Shown here piece by piece: positions 26,887-36,452 of a stretch of DNA of 64,000 nucleotides. The stretch spans positions 19,752 to 83,751 of the forward strand of contig CAJOHK010000006.1 of NCBI GenBank assembly GCA_905234285.1, in the 5' to 3' direction. Source of the DNA: an uncultured Bacteroidales bacterium. GTDB lineage: Bacteria > Bacteroidota > Bacteroidia > Bacteroidales > UBA932. Position 1 is the stretch's first letter, and each line of letters opens with the position of its first letter. The notes beneath the pieces were generated by a model. The model was not told the DNA's origin and searched no databases. It saw nothing but the letters and a program-made list of their open reading frames with translations. The position numbers and the translations under genes were made by a program.

Positions 26887-27204
26887 TTATTCTACAATGT
26901 AAACGTCGTCTCCCGGTGCGGCGAAGTGATAGGTTTCCCGCGCAAAGGTTTCCAGGGAGTCGCGGTTCTTGCTAAGGTTTTCGATTTGGGCGTCCATGGC
27001 GTCAATCTCGGACTGGAGGCGGGCCATTTCTTTTTCCTGGGCCTTGACCTCCATGGCGGCGCGTACCCAGTTGAGGACGCTGTTATGGGAGAAAAACAGC
27101 AGCCAGCCGGCCACCACTACGGTGACTACAATCACATAGGGAATGAAGTAGTTGTGGTCGCTCCGTTTGAGCCAGGCCCACTTGTCTTTTTTCCCCTCTT
27201 CCAT
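26887..27204 (-). CDS. FtsB/DivIC-type septum formation initiator protein
   Basis: This 105-residue bitopic protein has a short cytoplasmic N-terminus, one transmembrane helix (FIPYVIVVTVVVAGWLLFF) and a periplasmic coiled coil (EVKAQEKEMARLQSEIDAMD) ending in ARETYHFAAPGDDVYIVE, the usual FtsB/DivIC end. It is expected to join FtsL and FtsQ in the divisome. The neighbouring membrane proteins suggest an envelope cluster. Confidence 0.88.
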   Translation of the reverse strand: MEEGKKDKWAWLKRSDHNYFIPYVIVVTVVVAGWLLFFSHNSVLNWVRAAMEVKAQEKEMARLQSEIDAMDAQIENLSKNRDSLETFARETYHFAAPGDDVYIVE

Positions 27205-27207
27205 AGC

Positions 27208-28137
27208 TTAGTCCATTAATTCTACAGGATCCATGTTACCCTTGGGATGCTCCAGCGGGATGCGGCGGAAGGCCAAGATGCAGGCTACCAGCACCGCTAC
27301 GCCCAGCACGTAAACCACTGCATACGTGGTCTTGTCCATCATGTCCATCCAGAACTCGTAATCCTTGAGGGAGGGAATGTGCCCAAGGATGACAGCCGTT
27401 CCGTTGTTCACAAAGTGGATGAGCATGGTAAGGAACAGGGAACCGGTCTTGTAATACACATATCCCATTACAACGCCGATGATGAAAGCGTTGAGCGCCT
27501 GCCAGGGGTTCATGTGGATGATGGCAAAGAACAGGGCACTCAACACAATGGCCCAGCCGGGTTTCATGCGGGTGAGAAGGCCGCGGAGCACCATGCCCCG
27601 GCACAGCCACTCCTCGAAGATTGGCGCAAAGATGGCCGTGAGCAGGAAGGAACTCCAGAAGGGGCCGCCGGTCATTTGCTGCAACAGGGCTACCACCACG
27701 TCATAGGCCTTCTTGAGGGCGGGGAAGGAGGTGGTGAACTTAAAGTTGAGGTAATTGGGAAGATCGGCCGTAATCATGGTGGCAAAGCTGAGCGCCACGG
27801 TGATGAGCACGATGCTCCAACCCTTGAACGGGCCCCAATGGTTGCTGTTGAGTTTATAGCCGGGCTCAAAGAGGCTGTTCTGCTGGCTTTGGCGGGCCAC
27901 ATAGATCATGGCCGGAAGGAACGACAGGGGATAGGCCACCAGGGTCCCGTAATCGGCGACTACCTGAGCAGGGGCGAACAGGCTGAAAACGGCGACGACT
28001 ACGCTGCCCAGCAAGGAACCGAGGAGGAACCACAGCAGCAGGGCAAACATGCCTTTCACGCCCGGCACATACCAGGCGTGATTGGCATACAGGTCATAAT
28101 TCCGCACGGGGCGGGCTTTCTTCAAAAGAGGCGTCAT
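27208..28137 (-). CDS. CPBP family intramembrane glutamic endopeptidase (CAAX protease-like)
   Basis: This membrane protein of about 309 residues has the ABI/CPBP motifs EEWLCRGMVLRG (EExxxR), FAIIHMNPWQALNAF and LIHFVNN. The frame could open at 28167, overlapping the previous gene, but the ATG at 28137 (MTPLLKKARP) lies one base after that gene's stop and is preferred. Substrates are unknown; relatives process proteins or confer bacteriocin self-immunity. Confidence 0.9.
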   Translation of the reverse strand: MTPLLKKARPVRNYDLYANHAWYVPGVKGMFALLLWFLLGSLLGSVVVAVFSLFAPAQVVADYGTLVAYPLSFLPAMIYVARQSQQNSLFEPGYKLNSNHWGPFKGWSIVLITVALSFATMITADLPNYLNFKFTTSFPALKKAYDVVVALLQQMTGGPFWSSFLLTAIFAPIFEEWLCRGMVLRGLLTRMKPGWAIVLSALFFAIIHMNPWQALNAFIIGVVMGYVYYKTGSLFLTMLIHFVNNGTAVILGHIPSLKDYEFWMDMMDKTTYAVVYVLGVAVLVACILAFRRIPLEHPKGNMDPVELMD

Positions 28138-28138
28138 G

Positions 28139-29074
28139 CTATTTGTACAGCGGGCTGGGATAGACACCCTTGGCTACCAATTCGGCGAACTTGGCCACTA
28201 CGGCAGGACGGTCTTCCTTGTAAGTGACGCCAAACCAGTGGGAAGGAGTGGAAAGGACTTCGCAAGCACCCTGACCGCCCTTTACGATGAGGTCTACGGC
28301 GTAAGGGATGTAGTATTCCTTCTTGGGCTCCAGGATGTGATCCTTGAGGAAAATCTTGAAAATCTCGGCGCTCTTGGTAAAGTAATCCGGGGTGAAGCCC
28401 CACATGTTCATGGAGCAAAGGGTTTTGCCCGAGAGCTTGAGATGCTTTTCTCCGGTGACGGAGTTGTCGCCGTACACCTGGCCGTCGGCCTCTTTGGCGA
28501 TGTTCAGGTGCTCGGCGATATCCGTGAGGATGCCCTTGCTGTCGTAGGAGCACACGCCGCGGGAAACGGTGCCGTTCTCGCTCAGGGTGTTCTCCAGTTC
28601 GAAGCCTACGATGCAGTATTGGCCCTGGGTTTTCTCATGGGCGCGGCACCATTCGGCCAAAATATGGAAGGATTCCTTGCCGTAGAAGTCGTCGCCGTTG
28701 ATGACCGCGAAAGGCTCGTTGATAACCTCGGCAGCCATGAGGACGGCATGTGCGGTACCCCAAGGCTTTTCGCGGGTCTCGGGTACGGTGAAAGGAGCGG
28801 GAATCTTGTCCAGTTCCTGGGTGACGAACACAAACTGCAGGGGCTCGCCGTCTATGGTTTTGACGCCGTCATACTTGGCATGTACGGCCTTTTCCATATC
28901 GGCTTTGAAATACTCCCTCACAATGTAAACCACTTTGCCGAAACCGGCTTCAACGGCATCGTGAATGGAATAGTCGATGATGGTTTCCCCATTAGGGCCC
29001 AGGCCGTCCATTTGCTTGAGACCACCGTAACGGCTTCCCATACCAGCCGCGAGTACCAAAAGAGTAGGTTTCAT
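28139..29074 (-). CDS. Sugar nucleotidyltransferase family protein
   Basis: This 311-residue GT-A-like nucleotidyltransferase begins LLVLAAGMGSRYGGLKQMDGLGPNGE, the NTP-binding signature, with FAVINGDDFYG as the metal-binding acidic motif. It resembles the NTP_transferase proteins of Bacteroidales that are not assigned to a specific sugar. The -7 box of its promoter overlaps the folP stop codon. Confidence 0.88.
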   Translation of the reverse strand: MKPTLLVLAAGMGSRYGGLKQMDGLGPNGETIIDYSIHDAVEAGFGKVVYIVREYFKADMEKAVHAKYDGVKTIDGEPLQFVFVTQELDKIPAPFTVPETREKPWGTAHAVLMAAEVINEPFAVINGDDFYGKESFHILAEWCRAHEKTQGQYCIVGFELENTLSENGTVSRGVCSYDSKGILTDIAEHLNIAKEADGQVYGDNSVTGEKHLKLSGKTLCSMNMWGFTPDYFTKSAEIFKIFLKDHILEPKKEYYIPYAVDLIVKGGQGACEVLSTPSHWFGVTYKEDRPAVVAKFAELVAKGVYPSPLYK

Positions 29075-29110
29075 ATTGTATGAAGTTTAATGATTATTTT
29101 GCTAAGCATA

Positions 29111-29118
29111 CAAAGTTA
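29111..29118 (-). promoter_or_regulatory. -7 promoter box (TAACTTTG) sharing the folP stop codon
   Basis: TAACTTTG on the minus strand begins with the TAA that stops folP (29116-29118). It would start the nucleotidyltransferase transcript about 30 nt before its ATG at 29074. Confidence 0.6.
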
Positions 29119-29949
29119 GCATTTTTCCTGAATAAAACGTAATGCTGTTTTTACGGCAGGGGCAACATCGTGCACGCGCAACCAGGTAGCGCCCCGCGCC
29201 AGGGCGGCATACTGCACCGTCTGGGTGGCCTCCAGGGCCTCTTCTGGGGTGATTCCCAGGACTTTATAAATCATGCTCTTTCGGGAAACGCCCACCAGAA
29301 TTTCCTTGCCCAGCACCTGTAATTCTTCCATGCGCCACAGCAGCTCATAGTTCTGTGCCAGGGTTTTGGAGAAGCCGAAACCGGGGTCCAGCAGCCAGTT
29401 CTCAATGCCGTTATCCTGCGCCTTTTTGTCAAACTCCTTGAAATATCGGACCACCTCTGTCGCAACGTCGGGCGAATAGTCGGTGAACTGCTGCATATTG
29501 ACCGGCGTTCCCCTCATGTGCATGGCCACATACGGCAGCCCCAGCCGTCCTACTGTGGGTAACATCTCAGGATCCAGCTGCCCTGCACTGATATCATTCA
29601 CCATGAACGGCCCGATGATATCATATGTTCTCCGAACAATCTCGGCCCTGTACGTATCTACAGAGATAGCCGGATATACCCCCCTACCCATGTGCGGGGG
29701 TGCACATGTCTCCGAGGGGGTATATCCGGCTATCTCTGTTAGTGCAGGCTCCAGCCGGGCCCATTCTTCTTCCAGGGAGGGCTGGGGGGAGCCGGGACGG
29801 GTGCTGCAGGCGCCCAGGTCAATGACATCGGCGCCTTCGGCCAGCATGGAGGCTATGCGGGGGAGGACGTCGGCTCCTGCGCGACTCTTGGCATAAAAGG
29901 AATCGGGCGTCAGATTTACGATGCCCATGATATGTATTGCACCTATCAT
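29116..29949 (-). CDS. folP: Dihydropteroate synthase with an in-frame palindromic insertion
   Basis: DHPS joins p-aminobenzoate to the pterin in folate synthesis, forming a TIM barrel. Family pieces are MGIVNLTPDSF, DLGACSTRPGS, ISVDTYRAEIVRR, MVNDISAG, HMRGTP, DPGFGFSK and GVSRKSM. Between EPAL (residues 67-70) and ISVDTY (95-100) there are 24 residues where about 10-12 are usual; the extra stretch has no family similarity and is encoded by an 80-nt palindrome (29660-29739). All catalytic loops remain, so the protein may be active. A -7 box TATTTTTG lies at 29954-29961. Confidence 0.93.
   Translation of the reverse strand: MIGAIHIMGIVNLTPDSFYAKSRAGADVLPRIASMLAEGADVIDLGACSTRPGSPQPSLEEEWARLEPALTEIAGYTPSETCAPPHMGRGVYPAISVDTYRAEIVRRTYDIIGPFMVNDISAGQLDPEMLPTVGRLGLPYVAMHMRGTPVNMQQFTDYSPDVATEVVRYFKEFDKKAQDNGIENWLLDPGFGFSKTLAQNYELLWRMEELQVLGKEILVGVSRKSMIYKVLGITPEEALEATQTVQYAALARGATWLRVHDVAPAVKTALRFIQEKC
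29660..29739. repeat. 80-nt inverted repeat inside folP
   Basis: Perfect 24-bp arms (29660-29683 and 29716-29739) read inward from ACAGAGATAGCC to TATACCCCC. The 32-nt interior holds a second stem, CATGTGC (29689-29695) with GCACATG (29702-29708). Both strands therefore encode EIAGYTP and VYPAIS peptides. It encodes residues 71-97 of folP without breaking the frame. Confidence 0.95.
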
Positions 29950-29953
29950 ATTA

Positions 29954-29971
29954 CAAAAATACTTATCTTTG
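29954..29971. promoter_or_regulatory. Divergent -7 boxes for folP (-) and tmk (+)
   Basis: TATTTTTG on the minus strand (29954-29961) lies upstream of folP, and TATCTTTG on the plus strand (29964-29971) upstream of tmk. They lie back to back in a 42-nt intergenic gap. Confidence 0.65.
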
Positions 29972-29991
29972 TATGATTAACCAAGAAAAAG

Positions 29992-30669
29992 ATGCTGGTA
30001 GTTTTGGAAGGGCTCGATGGCGCCGGAAAGTCCACGCAAGTGAAAATGCTCAGGGAGTACCTGGCCAGTAAGGGAGAGTTGGAATACATCCATTTCCCCC
30101 GCTACGATGCGCCAGTGTACGGAGACCTCATTTCGCGCTTTTTAAGGGGCGATTTTGGCTCCAATGAGGCGGTTCATCCGCAGTTGGTAGCCCTGCTCTT
30201 CGCCGAGGACCGGCATGGGGCAGCCCCTCAGATGAAGGAGGCGCTTACGGCCGGCAAAACCGTCCTGCTGGACCGCTATGTGTATTCCAATATCGCCTAC
30301 CAGTGCGCCAAACTTTCCGATCCTGCGCAAAAGCAGGCGCTCCGGGACTGGATTTTCCATACCGAGTACAGCCAGTTCCAGCTTCCCGTACCGGATCTCA
30401 ATCTTTTCCTGGACGTGCCCATCGGCTTTGTGGAGCAGAGCCTCAAGAGCCACCGGGAGGGGAGTGACCGGGGCTACCTGGAAGGTGCGCAGGATATCCA
30501 CGAGGCTTCCATTGCCTTCCAGCGCGATGTTCGCAGCATGTATGTGGCCGAAACGCAGCGGGACGCCCGTTTCCAGCGCATCGACTGCTCCGATGAGAAG
30601 GGTGCCATGCTGCCTCCAGATGCCATTTTTGACAAGGTCCGTGCGGCCGTAGATGCTATTCTTTCATGA
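29992..30669 (+). CDS. tmk: Thymidylate kinase
   Basis: This 225-residue dTMP kinase has the P-loop LEGLDGAGKSTQ, the DRYVYSN motif (DRY/H) and a lid region KSHREGSDRGYLEGAQD. It makes dTDP for DNA synthesis. The length is slightly above the E. coli enzyme. Its stop overlaps the start of the next gene (30666-30669), indicating coupling. Confidence 0.96.
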   Translation: MLVVLEGLDGAGKSTQVKMLREYLASKGELEYIHFPRYDAPVYGDLISRFLRGDFGSNEAVHPQLVALLFAEDRHGAAPQMKEALTAGKTVLLDRYVYSNIAYQCAKLSDPAQKQALRDWIFHTEYSQFQLPVPDLNLFLDVPIGFVEQSLKSHREGSDRGYLEGAQDIHEASIAFQRDVRSMYVAETQRDARFQRIDCSDEKGAMLPPDAIFDKVRAAVDAILS

Positions 30670-31853
30670 AAAACTCCCATCAGCGCCTGCGCCGCGGAGC
30701 GGCTGTCCTCCTGGGCATCGTCTTCCTGGTTTCCGGTCTGTTAAAGATAGCCGATCCAGTGGGAACCATGCTCATTGTCACCGAGTATGCCAAGTTCTTC
30801 CACGTATCGTTCATCATCCCGGCCGCAAAGGTACTGGGTATTCTGCTGGGCCTGCTGGAGAGCGTTCTGGGCGTGATTCTCATTACGGGCGTCCTGCGCA
30901 AAGTGGCCGCCATGGGCGCCTGCGTGTTGCTGGGCCTGTTCACGGTGGTTACCGCTATTCTCTGGATAGCCAATCCCAACATGGATTGCGGCTGTTTTGG
31001 CCAGGCCATTCACCTGAGCCATGCGCAGAGCTTCTTCAAGAACCTCTTCCTGCTGGCATTGGCAGCCTTCGCTTTCCTGCCCTGGAAGGAGTTCGGTGAG
31101 CCCAAACGCCGCCGATGGGTGGCATCGGCCCTGGCTGTGCTGGCACTGCTCTATGCCGTGCTGTACAGTAATACGCACCTGCCCATTGTGGATTATACGG
31201 ATTTCAACTGGGGCGCCGAGCTCTTTGCTTCCCTTGACGACGACGTAGAGCTGGACAACCATTATCAAACGGCCTACGTATACCAGAAGAATGGCCGGGA
31301 AGGCACATTCTTCCTCCATCAGCTCCCGGATTCCACCTGGACTTTCGTGCGGGTCGATTCCCTCTTCGTGCTCGGCGCGGCCGACAGAAAAGGGCACCCC
31401 ATCCTGAGCTTCCGCAATACCGAGGGGAAATACTGCGACAGCCTGGCCGCCAAAGGAAAGGTGGTGGTGTTCTCGGTCTATGACCCGGCTAAAGCGCCCT
31501 GGGAGCGCCTACAAAAGCAGTATCAGGCCGTAGAAGCGGTAGGCGGCCGGCCGCTTCTGCTGGTGGCTACTTCGCCCGATGCCGTAGATACCTTCGGCAT
31601 TCCCATCGACCTAACGGTCTATTACGCCGATTATAAGACGCTCATCTCGCTCAACCGCTCCAACGGCGGCGGTGCGCACTTCGATGACGGCGAGCTGGTG
31701 CACAAATGGCCCACCAACGATTTCCCCGAGAATATAGACTACGAGCTCAATATCGTAGATCCTGTGGAGCAATCGTCCTACATAATCAGCCGGAGGCACA
31801 TCAAGGCAGAGGGTTTTGTACTCTACCTTGCTGCGCTGCTCATTCTATTATAA
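30666..31853 (+). CDS. BT_3928-like DoxX/MauE family membrane protein
   Basis: This 395-residue protein has four N-terminal transmembrane helices of DoxX/MauE type (residues about 8-140) with a CGCFG motif that could act as a redox pair. Another helix lies near residue 155, then a soluble C-terminal domain, and a final hydrophobic end (LYLAALLILL). The Bacteroidales BT_3928 family has this arrangement. A disulfide or quinone-linked redox role is suggested by MauE relatives only. It converges with the CotH gene, overlapping by 6 nt. Confidence 0.82.
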   Translation: MKNSHQRLRRGAAVLLGIVFLVSGLLKIADPVGTMLIVTEYAKFFHVSFIIPAAKVLGILLGLLESVLGVILITGVLRKVAAMGACVLLGLFTVVTAILWIANPNMDCGCFGQAIHLSHAQSFFKNLFLLALAAFAFLPWKEFGEPKRRRWVASALAVLALLYAVLYSNTHLPIVDYTDFNWGAELFASLDDDVELDNHYQTAYVYQKNGREGTFFLHQLPDSTWTFVRVDSLFVLGAADRKGHPILSFRNTEGKYCDSLAAKGKVVVFSVYDPAKAPWERLQKQYQAVEAVGGRPLLLVATSPDAVDTFGIPIDLTVYYADYKTLISLNRSNGGGAHFDDGELVHKWPTNDFPENIDYELNIVDPVEQSSYIISRRHIKAEGFVLYLAALLILL

Positions 31854-33779
31854 TGCGTTAATCTCGGTGTCCAGCCATTCGAGGCGGATACTGTACCATT
31901 CCTTGAGCCAGTCTACGGCGTCCTGCCAGGACTTGAAGGCGTCCGGTGCCGACTCGTAGCCCCTGTTGCCGCGCGGGTTCTTTCCGGCGCTGAGGTTGTG
32001 GTCGTAGGCGGGCTTGTTGTACTCGGCCATCTTGTCTATGAAGGCGGGAATCTTGTCCAGGCGGGGCTTCACGGTGTTCCAGCGGTCTTTCAGGGCCTGT
32101 ACAAACTGCGGGTCCATGAACAGATATTGGTAATAGGTGTCCTTTTGCCCGTAGTTCTCGCCCGGATAGCCGCCGCGGATTTTGATGAACCAGCCCTTGG
32201 GACCGTCCCGGCTGCCGTCAATGTAGGGGAGATTGAAGTCTTTGCCCAGGTAGGTGCAGTTGCCCAGGGCCAGGTCAAAGTCCCACACCATGGGCATGAA
32301 CAGTTTGGTGTCCTTGTCCTTGGCAAAATAGGTAGAAAGGCGCATGTTGCCGTCTACGTTCATGGTGAGTTCCTGAACGATGTACTGGTCGATGAAGGTG
32401 CCTACTTCCATCTTGCTCCAGTAGCCGGTGCTCTTGTCGAACTGCTTGTTCTTGAGGAGTTTTTCTACGTCGTTGATATAGCCCTCAATGTATTCCTGCT
32501 GGGCCTGGGTGGGTGTTTCGGGGTCTTTGTACTTAATCTTTTTGCCGAAGTGGGAAGTGTAAAAGTACATGTCCTCGTCCCACTTATCGTCAATTTCTAC
32601 GTAGTACCCGCTGTCTACTTCGCCGGTTTCGCTCACTTCTACCGGTACCTTGTTCTCGATGTCGGTTTCCTTGGCCTCTACCAGCAGATAGCAGCCGCTG
32701 TACTTGTTATTGATGTACAGCTCCACGGCGCGGTATTTGGGCGTCCAGGGCATGGAGACCATGCGGGAGATGCGAAGGGCCGTGGCGTTCCTGAGCAGGG
32801 TAGGATCCTGGACATCGGCCAGCAGAATCCAGTCTTTGTCGCGGTTGAGGCCGAAGACCTTGTTGGCAGGATGCTCCTCCAGCTTGAAGCGGTAAGGGTT
32901 CTTGATGCCGCCCTCGGCGCCCCAGGTGGTGTTGCCGCGCCCCTTGATCTTCATCTTGAGATTGGTATATTCGGTGATGTCCGAGTACATCTTTCTGGGG
33001 TCCTTGAACGACACCGTTCCGTCTTTGTAAACGCCGTGCTGGATGCTGCCGCTCACGGTAATGTCAATGCGGGGGAAATCGCTCTGGGCCGTTACCTTGT
33101 TATAGGTGGGATAATCAGGCAGGTCGGCGCCGGTGTCTTCCCATCGGCTCCCGGTTGCGGGCGTGGTGGGTTCCTTCACAGTAAGGACGCAGCTGGCGCT
33201 GTATTTCCCGCCGATGGTGCTGGCGGTAACGGTGGTCTCACCGGCCGACAGGGCCCGCACAAAGCCGTTTTCCACGCTGGCAACGGCCGGGTTGGAGGAG
33301 ACCCAGTTGACTTCCTTCTCGTCGGTGTTGGAGGGCAGGACGGTTGCGGTAATCTGGAGGGTTTCGTCCACCTTGAGCGTTACCTTCTGCGCATCGATGA
33401 GGATGCCTGTGGCGGGAATCAGATCGGGGACAGGCTCCTTAACGGTCACTTTGCAGATGGCGCCCATTTTGGTGGCGGGATTGGTGGCCGTGACGGTGGC
33501 GGTACCGGCATGGATGGCGGTAATTATGCCATTCTCGTCCACCGTTGCCACCTTGGGATGATCCACTGTCCAGGTGATTTCCTTGTCGGTGGCATCCTCG
33601 GGCTCCACGCTCACGGTAAGGGACTGGCTGTCGCCTTCATAGAGCGTAATGGCCGTAGGGGACAGGCTCACCTTTGTTACGGGAACCACTTTTGGACCGA
33701 TGATCTCGTCCCTTCTACAACCGATTAAAACGATTAAGCAGCCTACTGCAACAAATAAATGCCGGAAAAAACGTTTCAT
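31848..33779 (-). CDS. CotH kinase family lipoprotein with two BIG2 domains
   Basis: This 643-residue protein has a lipobox ending at Cys21 (VLIGCRRDE), then two bacterial Ig-like (BIG2) domains (about 33-112 and 118-200, ending in TVTATNPAT and TTVTASTIGGK), then a CotH domain from about 232. The CotH part shows KMKIKGRGNTTW, KPYRFKL-like NPYRFKLEE and MVWDFDLALGN. CotH proteins are atypical kinases that phosphorylate surface proteins in spores; in Bacteroidota they are exported and of unknown target. It starts 3 nt after infB. Confidence 0.9.
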   Translation of the reverse strand: MKRFFRHLFVAVGCLIVLIGCRRDEIIGPKVVPVTKVSLSPTAITLYEGDSQSLTVSVEPEDATDKEITWTVDHPKVATVDENGIITAIHAGTATVTATNPATKMGAICKVTVKEPVPDLIPATGILIDAQKVTLKVDETLQITATVLPSNTDEKEVNWVSSNPAVASVENGFVRALSAGETTVTASTIGGKYSASCVLTVKEPTTPATGSRWEDTGADLPDYPTYNKVTAQSDFPRIDITVSGSIQHGVYKDGTVSFKDPRKMYSDITEYTNLKMKIKGRGNTTWGAEGGIKNPYRFKLEEHPANKVFGLNRDKDWILLADVQDPTLLRNATALRISRMVSMPWTPKYRAVELYINNKYSGCYLLVEAKETDIENKVPVEVSETGEVDSGYYVEIDDKWDEDMYFYTSHFGKKIKYKDPETPTQAQQEYIEGYINDVEKLLKNKQFDKSTGYWSKMEVGTFIDQYIVQELTMNVDGNMRLSTYFAKDKDTKLFMPMVWDFDLALGNCTYLGKDFNLPYIDGSRDGPKGWFIKIRGGYPGENYGQKDTYYQYLFMDPQFVQALKDRWNTVKPRLDKIPAFIDKMAEYNKPAYDHNLSAGKNPRGNRGYESAPDAFKSWQDAVDWLKEWYSIRLEWLDTEINAL

Positions 33780-33782
33780 GTA

Positions 33783-36428
33783 CTACAGGCTCCGTTTGAT
33801 TTCTACAATCTGGAAAGCTTCGATGATGTCTCCGGGGTGAATGTCGTTGTAGCGCTCAAGGCCGCAACCGCACTCCATGCCGGCAGGGACTTCCTTGGCC
33901 TGGTCCTTGCCCCTTTGCAGGGAGGACAGCGTACCGGTGTACACCACAATGCCGTCACGGATCAGGCGCACGTCGGCCTTGTTGGTAAGCTTTCCTTCCT
34001 TGACCTGGCAGCCGGCAATGGTGCCCACCTTGGAAATCTTGAAGGTTTGCTTGACCTCGGCGGTGGCGGTAACTTCTTCCTTCTTCTCCGGCTCCAGCAT
34101 ACCCTCGATACCTTCCTTGACCTCGTTGATACAGTCGTAGATTACGGAGTACAGACGGATTTCGATGCCTTCCTTCTCGGCGCTGCGGCGGGCTTCGGCG
34201 CTGGGACGCACCTGGAAGCCGATGATCACGGCGTCGGAGGCCTCGGCCAGCAGGACGTCGCTCTCACTGATGGCACCCACGGCCTTGTGAATCACGTTCA
34301 CGCGCACTTCCTCGGTGGAAAGCTTGATGAGTGAATCGGACAGGGCCTCCACGGAGCCGTCCACGTCGCCCTTGACGATGACGTTGAGTTCCTTGAAGTT
34401 GCCAATGGCAATGCGGCGGCCGATCTCTTCCAGGGTAAGGTGCTTCTGCGTCTTGATGCCCTGGATGCGGATGAGCTGCTCGCGCTTCAGGGCAATGCTC
34501 TTGGCCTCTTTTTCATCGGCCATTACGTTGAACTTTTCACCGGCGGCGGGGGCTCCGTTCAGGCCCAGGATGCTCACAGGCGTGGAGGGACCGGCTGCCT
34601 CGACCTTTTGGCCACGCTCGTTGAACATGGCCTTTACGCGGCCGTAGTAGCTGCCGCTGATGATGACGTCGCCCACGCGCATGGTGCCGTCCTGCACCAG
34701 CACGGTGGCCAGGTAGCCGCGGCCCTTGTCCAGGGAGCTTTCGATCACGGCGCCGCTGCCCATCTTGTTGGGGTTGGCCTTCAGTTCCAGGAGGTCGGTC
34801 TCAAAGAGCACCTTCTCAAGGAGTTTGTCTACGTTGATGCCCTTCTTGGCACTGATTTCCTGGCACTGGTACTTGCCGCCCCAGTCCTCCACCAGGATGT
34901 TCATCTCGGAGAGCTGGCGGCGGATGGTGTCGGCGTTGGCGCCGGGCTTATCAATCTTGTTGATGGCAAAGACCATGGGCACGCCGGCGGCCTGTGCATG
35001 GGCGATGGCTTCCTTGGTCTGGGGCATCACAGCATCGTCGGCGGCCACGATGATAATGGCCAGGTCGGTCATCTGGGCACCGCGGGCACGCATGGCGGTA
35101 AAGGCCTCGTGGCCAGGGGTATCCAGGAAGGTGATGTGACGGCCGCTGTCCAGCGTGACGCTGTAGGCGCCGATGTGCTGGGTAATGCCGCCGGCCTCAC
35201 CGGCAATGACGTTGGAGTTGCGGATGTTGTCCAGCAGGGAAGTCTTACCATGGTCTACGTGACCCATCACGGTAATTACCGGCGGGCGCTCCACCAGGTC
35301 TTCCTCGCGGTCGGGTTCCTGCTGCTGGATTTCCTCGGTGAGCTCGGCGGTGACAAATTCTACCTTATAGCCGAATTCTTCGGCCACCAGGACCAGGGTT
35401 TCGGCGTCCAGACGCTGATTGATAGACACCATCATACCCAGGCTCATGCAGGCGCCGATGACCTTGACCACGGGGGTGTTGTTCATGAGGGTAGCCAGGT
35501 CGTTCACCGTTACGAACTCGGTCACTTTGAGGACCTTGTTCTCGGCGGCAGCGGCTTCCATCTCTTCCTGCGAACGGATGGCGGCAATCTCGCGCTTCTC
35601 CTTGCGGTGCTTGGCGCCGAAGTTGTTGCGCGTGCTCTCGTTCATGCGGGCGTAGGTCTCTTTTACCTGCTTCTGGATTTCCTTCTGCATCTCTTCCTGC
35701 TCGGCCTCGCTCATGGCGGGCTTGAAGCGGTCGCCTTTCTTGCGGTTCTTGCCGTTGGCAGCAGCGGCGGAGGGCTTGTTCTTGTCGGCCTTCTTGGGGG
35801 CTTTCTCGGCCTGGACCTTGGTGACGTCCACCTTCTGGGATCCGGCGGCCTTGATGCGCTCGCGCTTTTTGCCCTTCTTGGGGTCGAACTGGCTCAGATC
35901 AATCTTACCCACCACTTTGAAGGGAGCTTCCGCAGGGGTTTGGGCGGGCTCTTCCTTCTCGGTCTCGGGTTCTTCTTCCGGTGCAATCTCGGTCTCCGGT
36001 TCGGTCTCCGGTTCAGTTTCCGGCTCGGGCTCGGCTTCCGGTTCCGGCTCGGGTTCCGGTTCGGGTTCTACTACAGGCTCGGGGATGGGTTCGGGTTCCG
36101 GTTCCTGGACGGGCTCGGCCTTGCGGGTGAGGTTGTTACTCTTGATAACGGTCACGCGCTCGGGTTCAAACTCGTCTTCCTCGGCGTCCTGTTTCTTGGA
36201 GGCCTTGTCCAGAATCTCGGTGAGCTTCACATCCACTTTCTCGGCGGCTTCTTTCAGTTCCAGGTCCTTGCCGAACTTTTTGTGCAGCTCCGGCAGGAAC
36301 TCGTCCGATACCTTCAGGTTCGGGTTGGCGTCTTCGATGCCGGCGCCTTTGGAATTGAGGAAATCCACCAGGGTGTCAAGCCCGATGTTGAATTGCTTGA
36401 TAAGTTTCGATAATCTGATATCTGCCAT
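33783..36428 (-). CDS. infB: Translation initiation factor IF-2
   Basis: The GTPase (881 residues) delivers initiator tRNA to the ribosome. The G domain is visible from [19 protein letters not shown] with DTPGHEAF and NKIDKPGAN. The N-terminal region carries a long Pro/Glu repeat (about residues 95-175, alternating EP and TE pairs) and then Lys-rich segments. The C-terminal initiator-tRNA domain ends in [14 protein letters not shown]. It is 24 nt downstream of nusA in the conserved rimP-nusA-infB order. Confidence 0.97.
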   Translation of the reverse strand: MADIRLSKLIKQFNIGLDTLVDFLNSKGAGIEDANPNLKVSDEFLPELHKKFGKDLELKEAAEKVDVKLTEILDKASKKQDAEEDEFEPERVTVIKSNNLTRKAEPVQEPEPEPIPEPVVEPEPEPEPEPEAEPEPETEPETEPETEIAPEEEPETEKEEPAQTPAEAPFKVVGKIDLSQFDPKKGKKRERIKAAGSQKVDVTKVQAEKAPKKADKNKPSAAAANGKNRKKGDRFKPAMSEAEQEEMQKEIQKQVKETYARMNESTRNNFGAKHRKEKREIAAIRSQEEMEAAAAENKVLKVTEFVTVNDLATLMNNTPVVKVIGACMSLGMMVSINQRLDAETLVLVAEEFGYKVEFVTAELTEEIQQQEPDREEDLVERPPVITVMGHVDHGKTSLLDNIRNSNVIAGEAGGITQHIGAYSVTLDSGRHITFLDTPGHEAFTAMRARGAQMTDLAIIIVAADDAVMPQTKEAIAHAQAAGVPMVFAINKIDKPGANADTIRRQLSEMNILVEDWGGKYQCQEISAKKGINVDKLLEKVLFETDLLELKANPNKMGSGAVIESSLDKGRGYLATVLVQDGTMRVGDVIISGSYYGRVKAMFNERGQKVEAAGPSTPVSILGLNGAPAAGEKFNVMADEKEAKSIALKREQLIRIQGIKTQKHLTLEEIGRRIAIGNFKELNVIVKGDVDGSVEALSDSLIKLSTEEVRVNVIHKAVGAISESDVLLAEASDAVIIGFQVRPSAEARRSAEKEGIEIRLYSVIYDCINEVKEGIEGMLEPEKKEEVTATAEVKQTFKISKVGTIAGCQVKEGKLTNKADVRLIRDGIVVYTGTLSSLQRGKDQAKEVPAGMECGCGLERYNDIHPGDIIEAFQIVEIKRSL

Positions 36429-36452
36429 ATAGTAACCCCTTTTCTTTCTAAA

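Noticed and set aside
34440..36413. A 657-residue plus-strand open frame opposite infB
   Set aside because: It is the shadow of the IF-2 gene; its Leu/Gly/Phe-rich repeats only mirror the Glu/Pro repeats on the coding strand.
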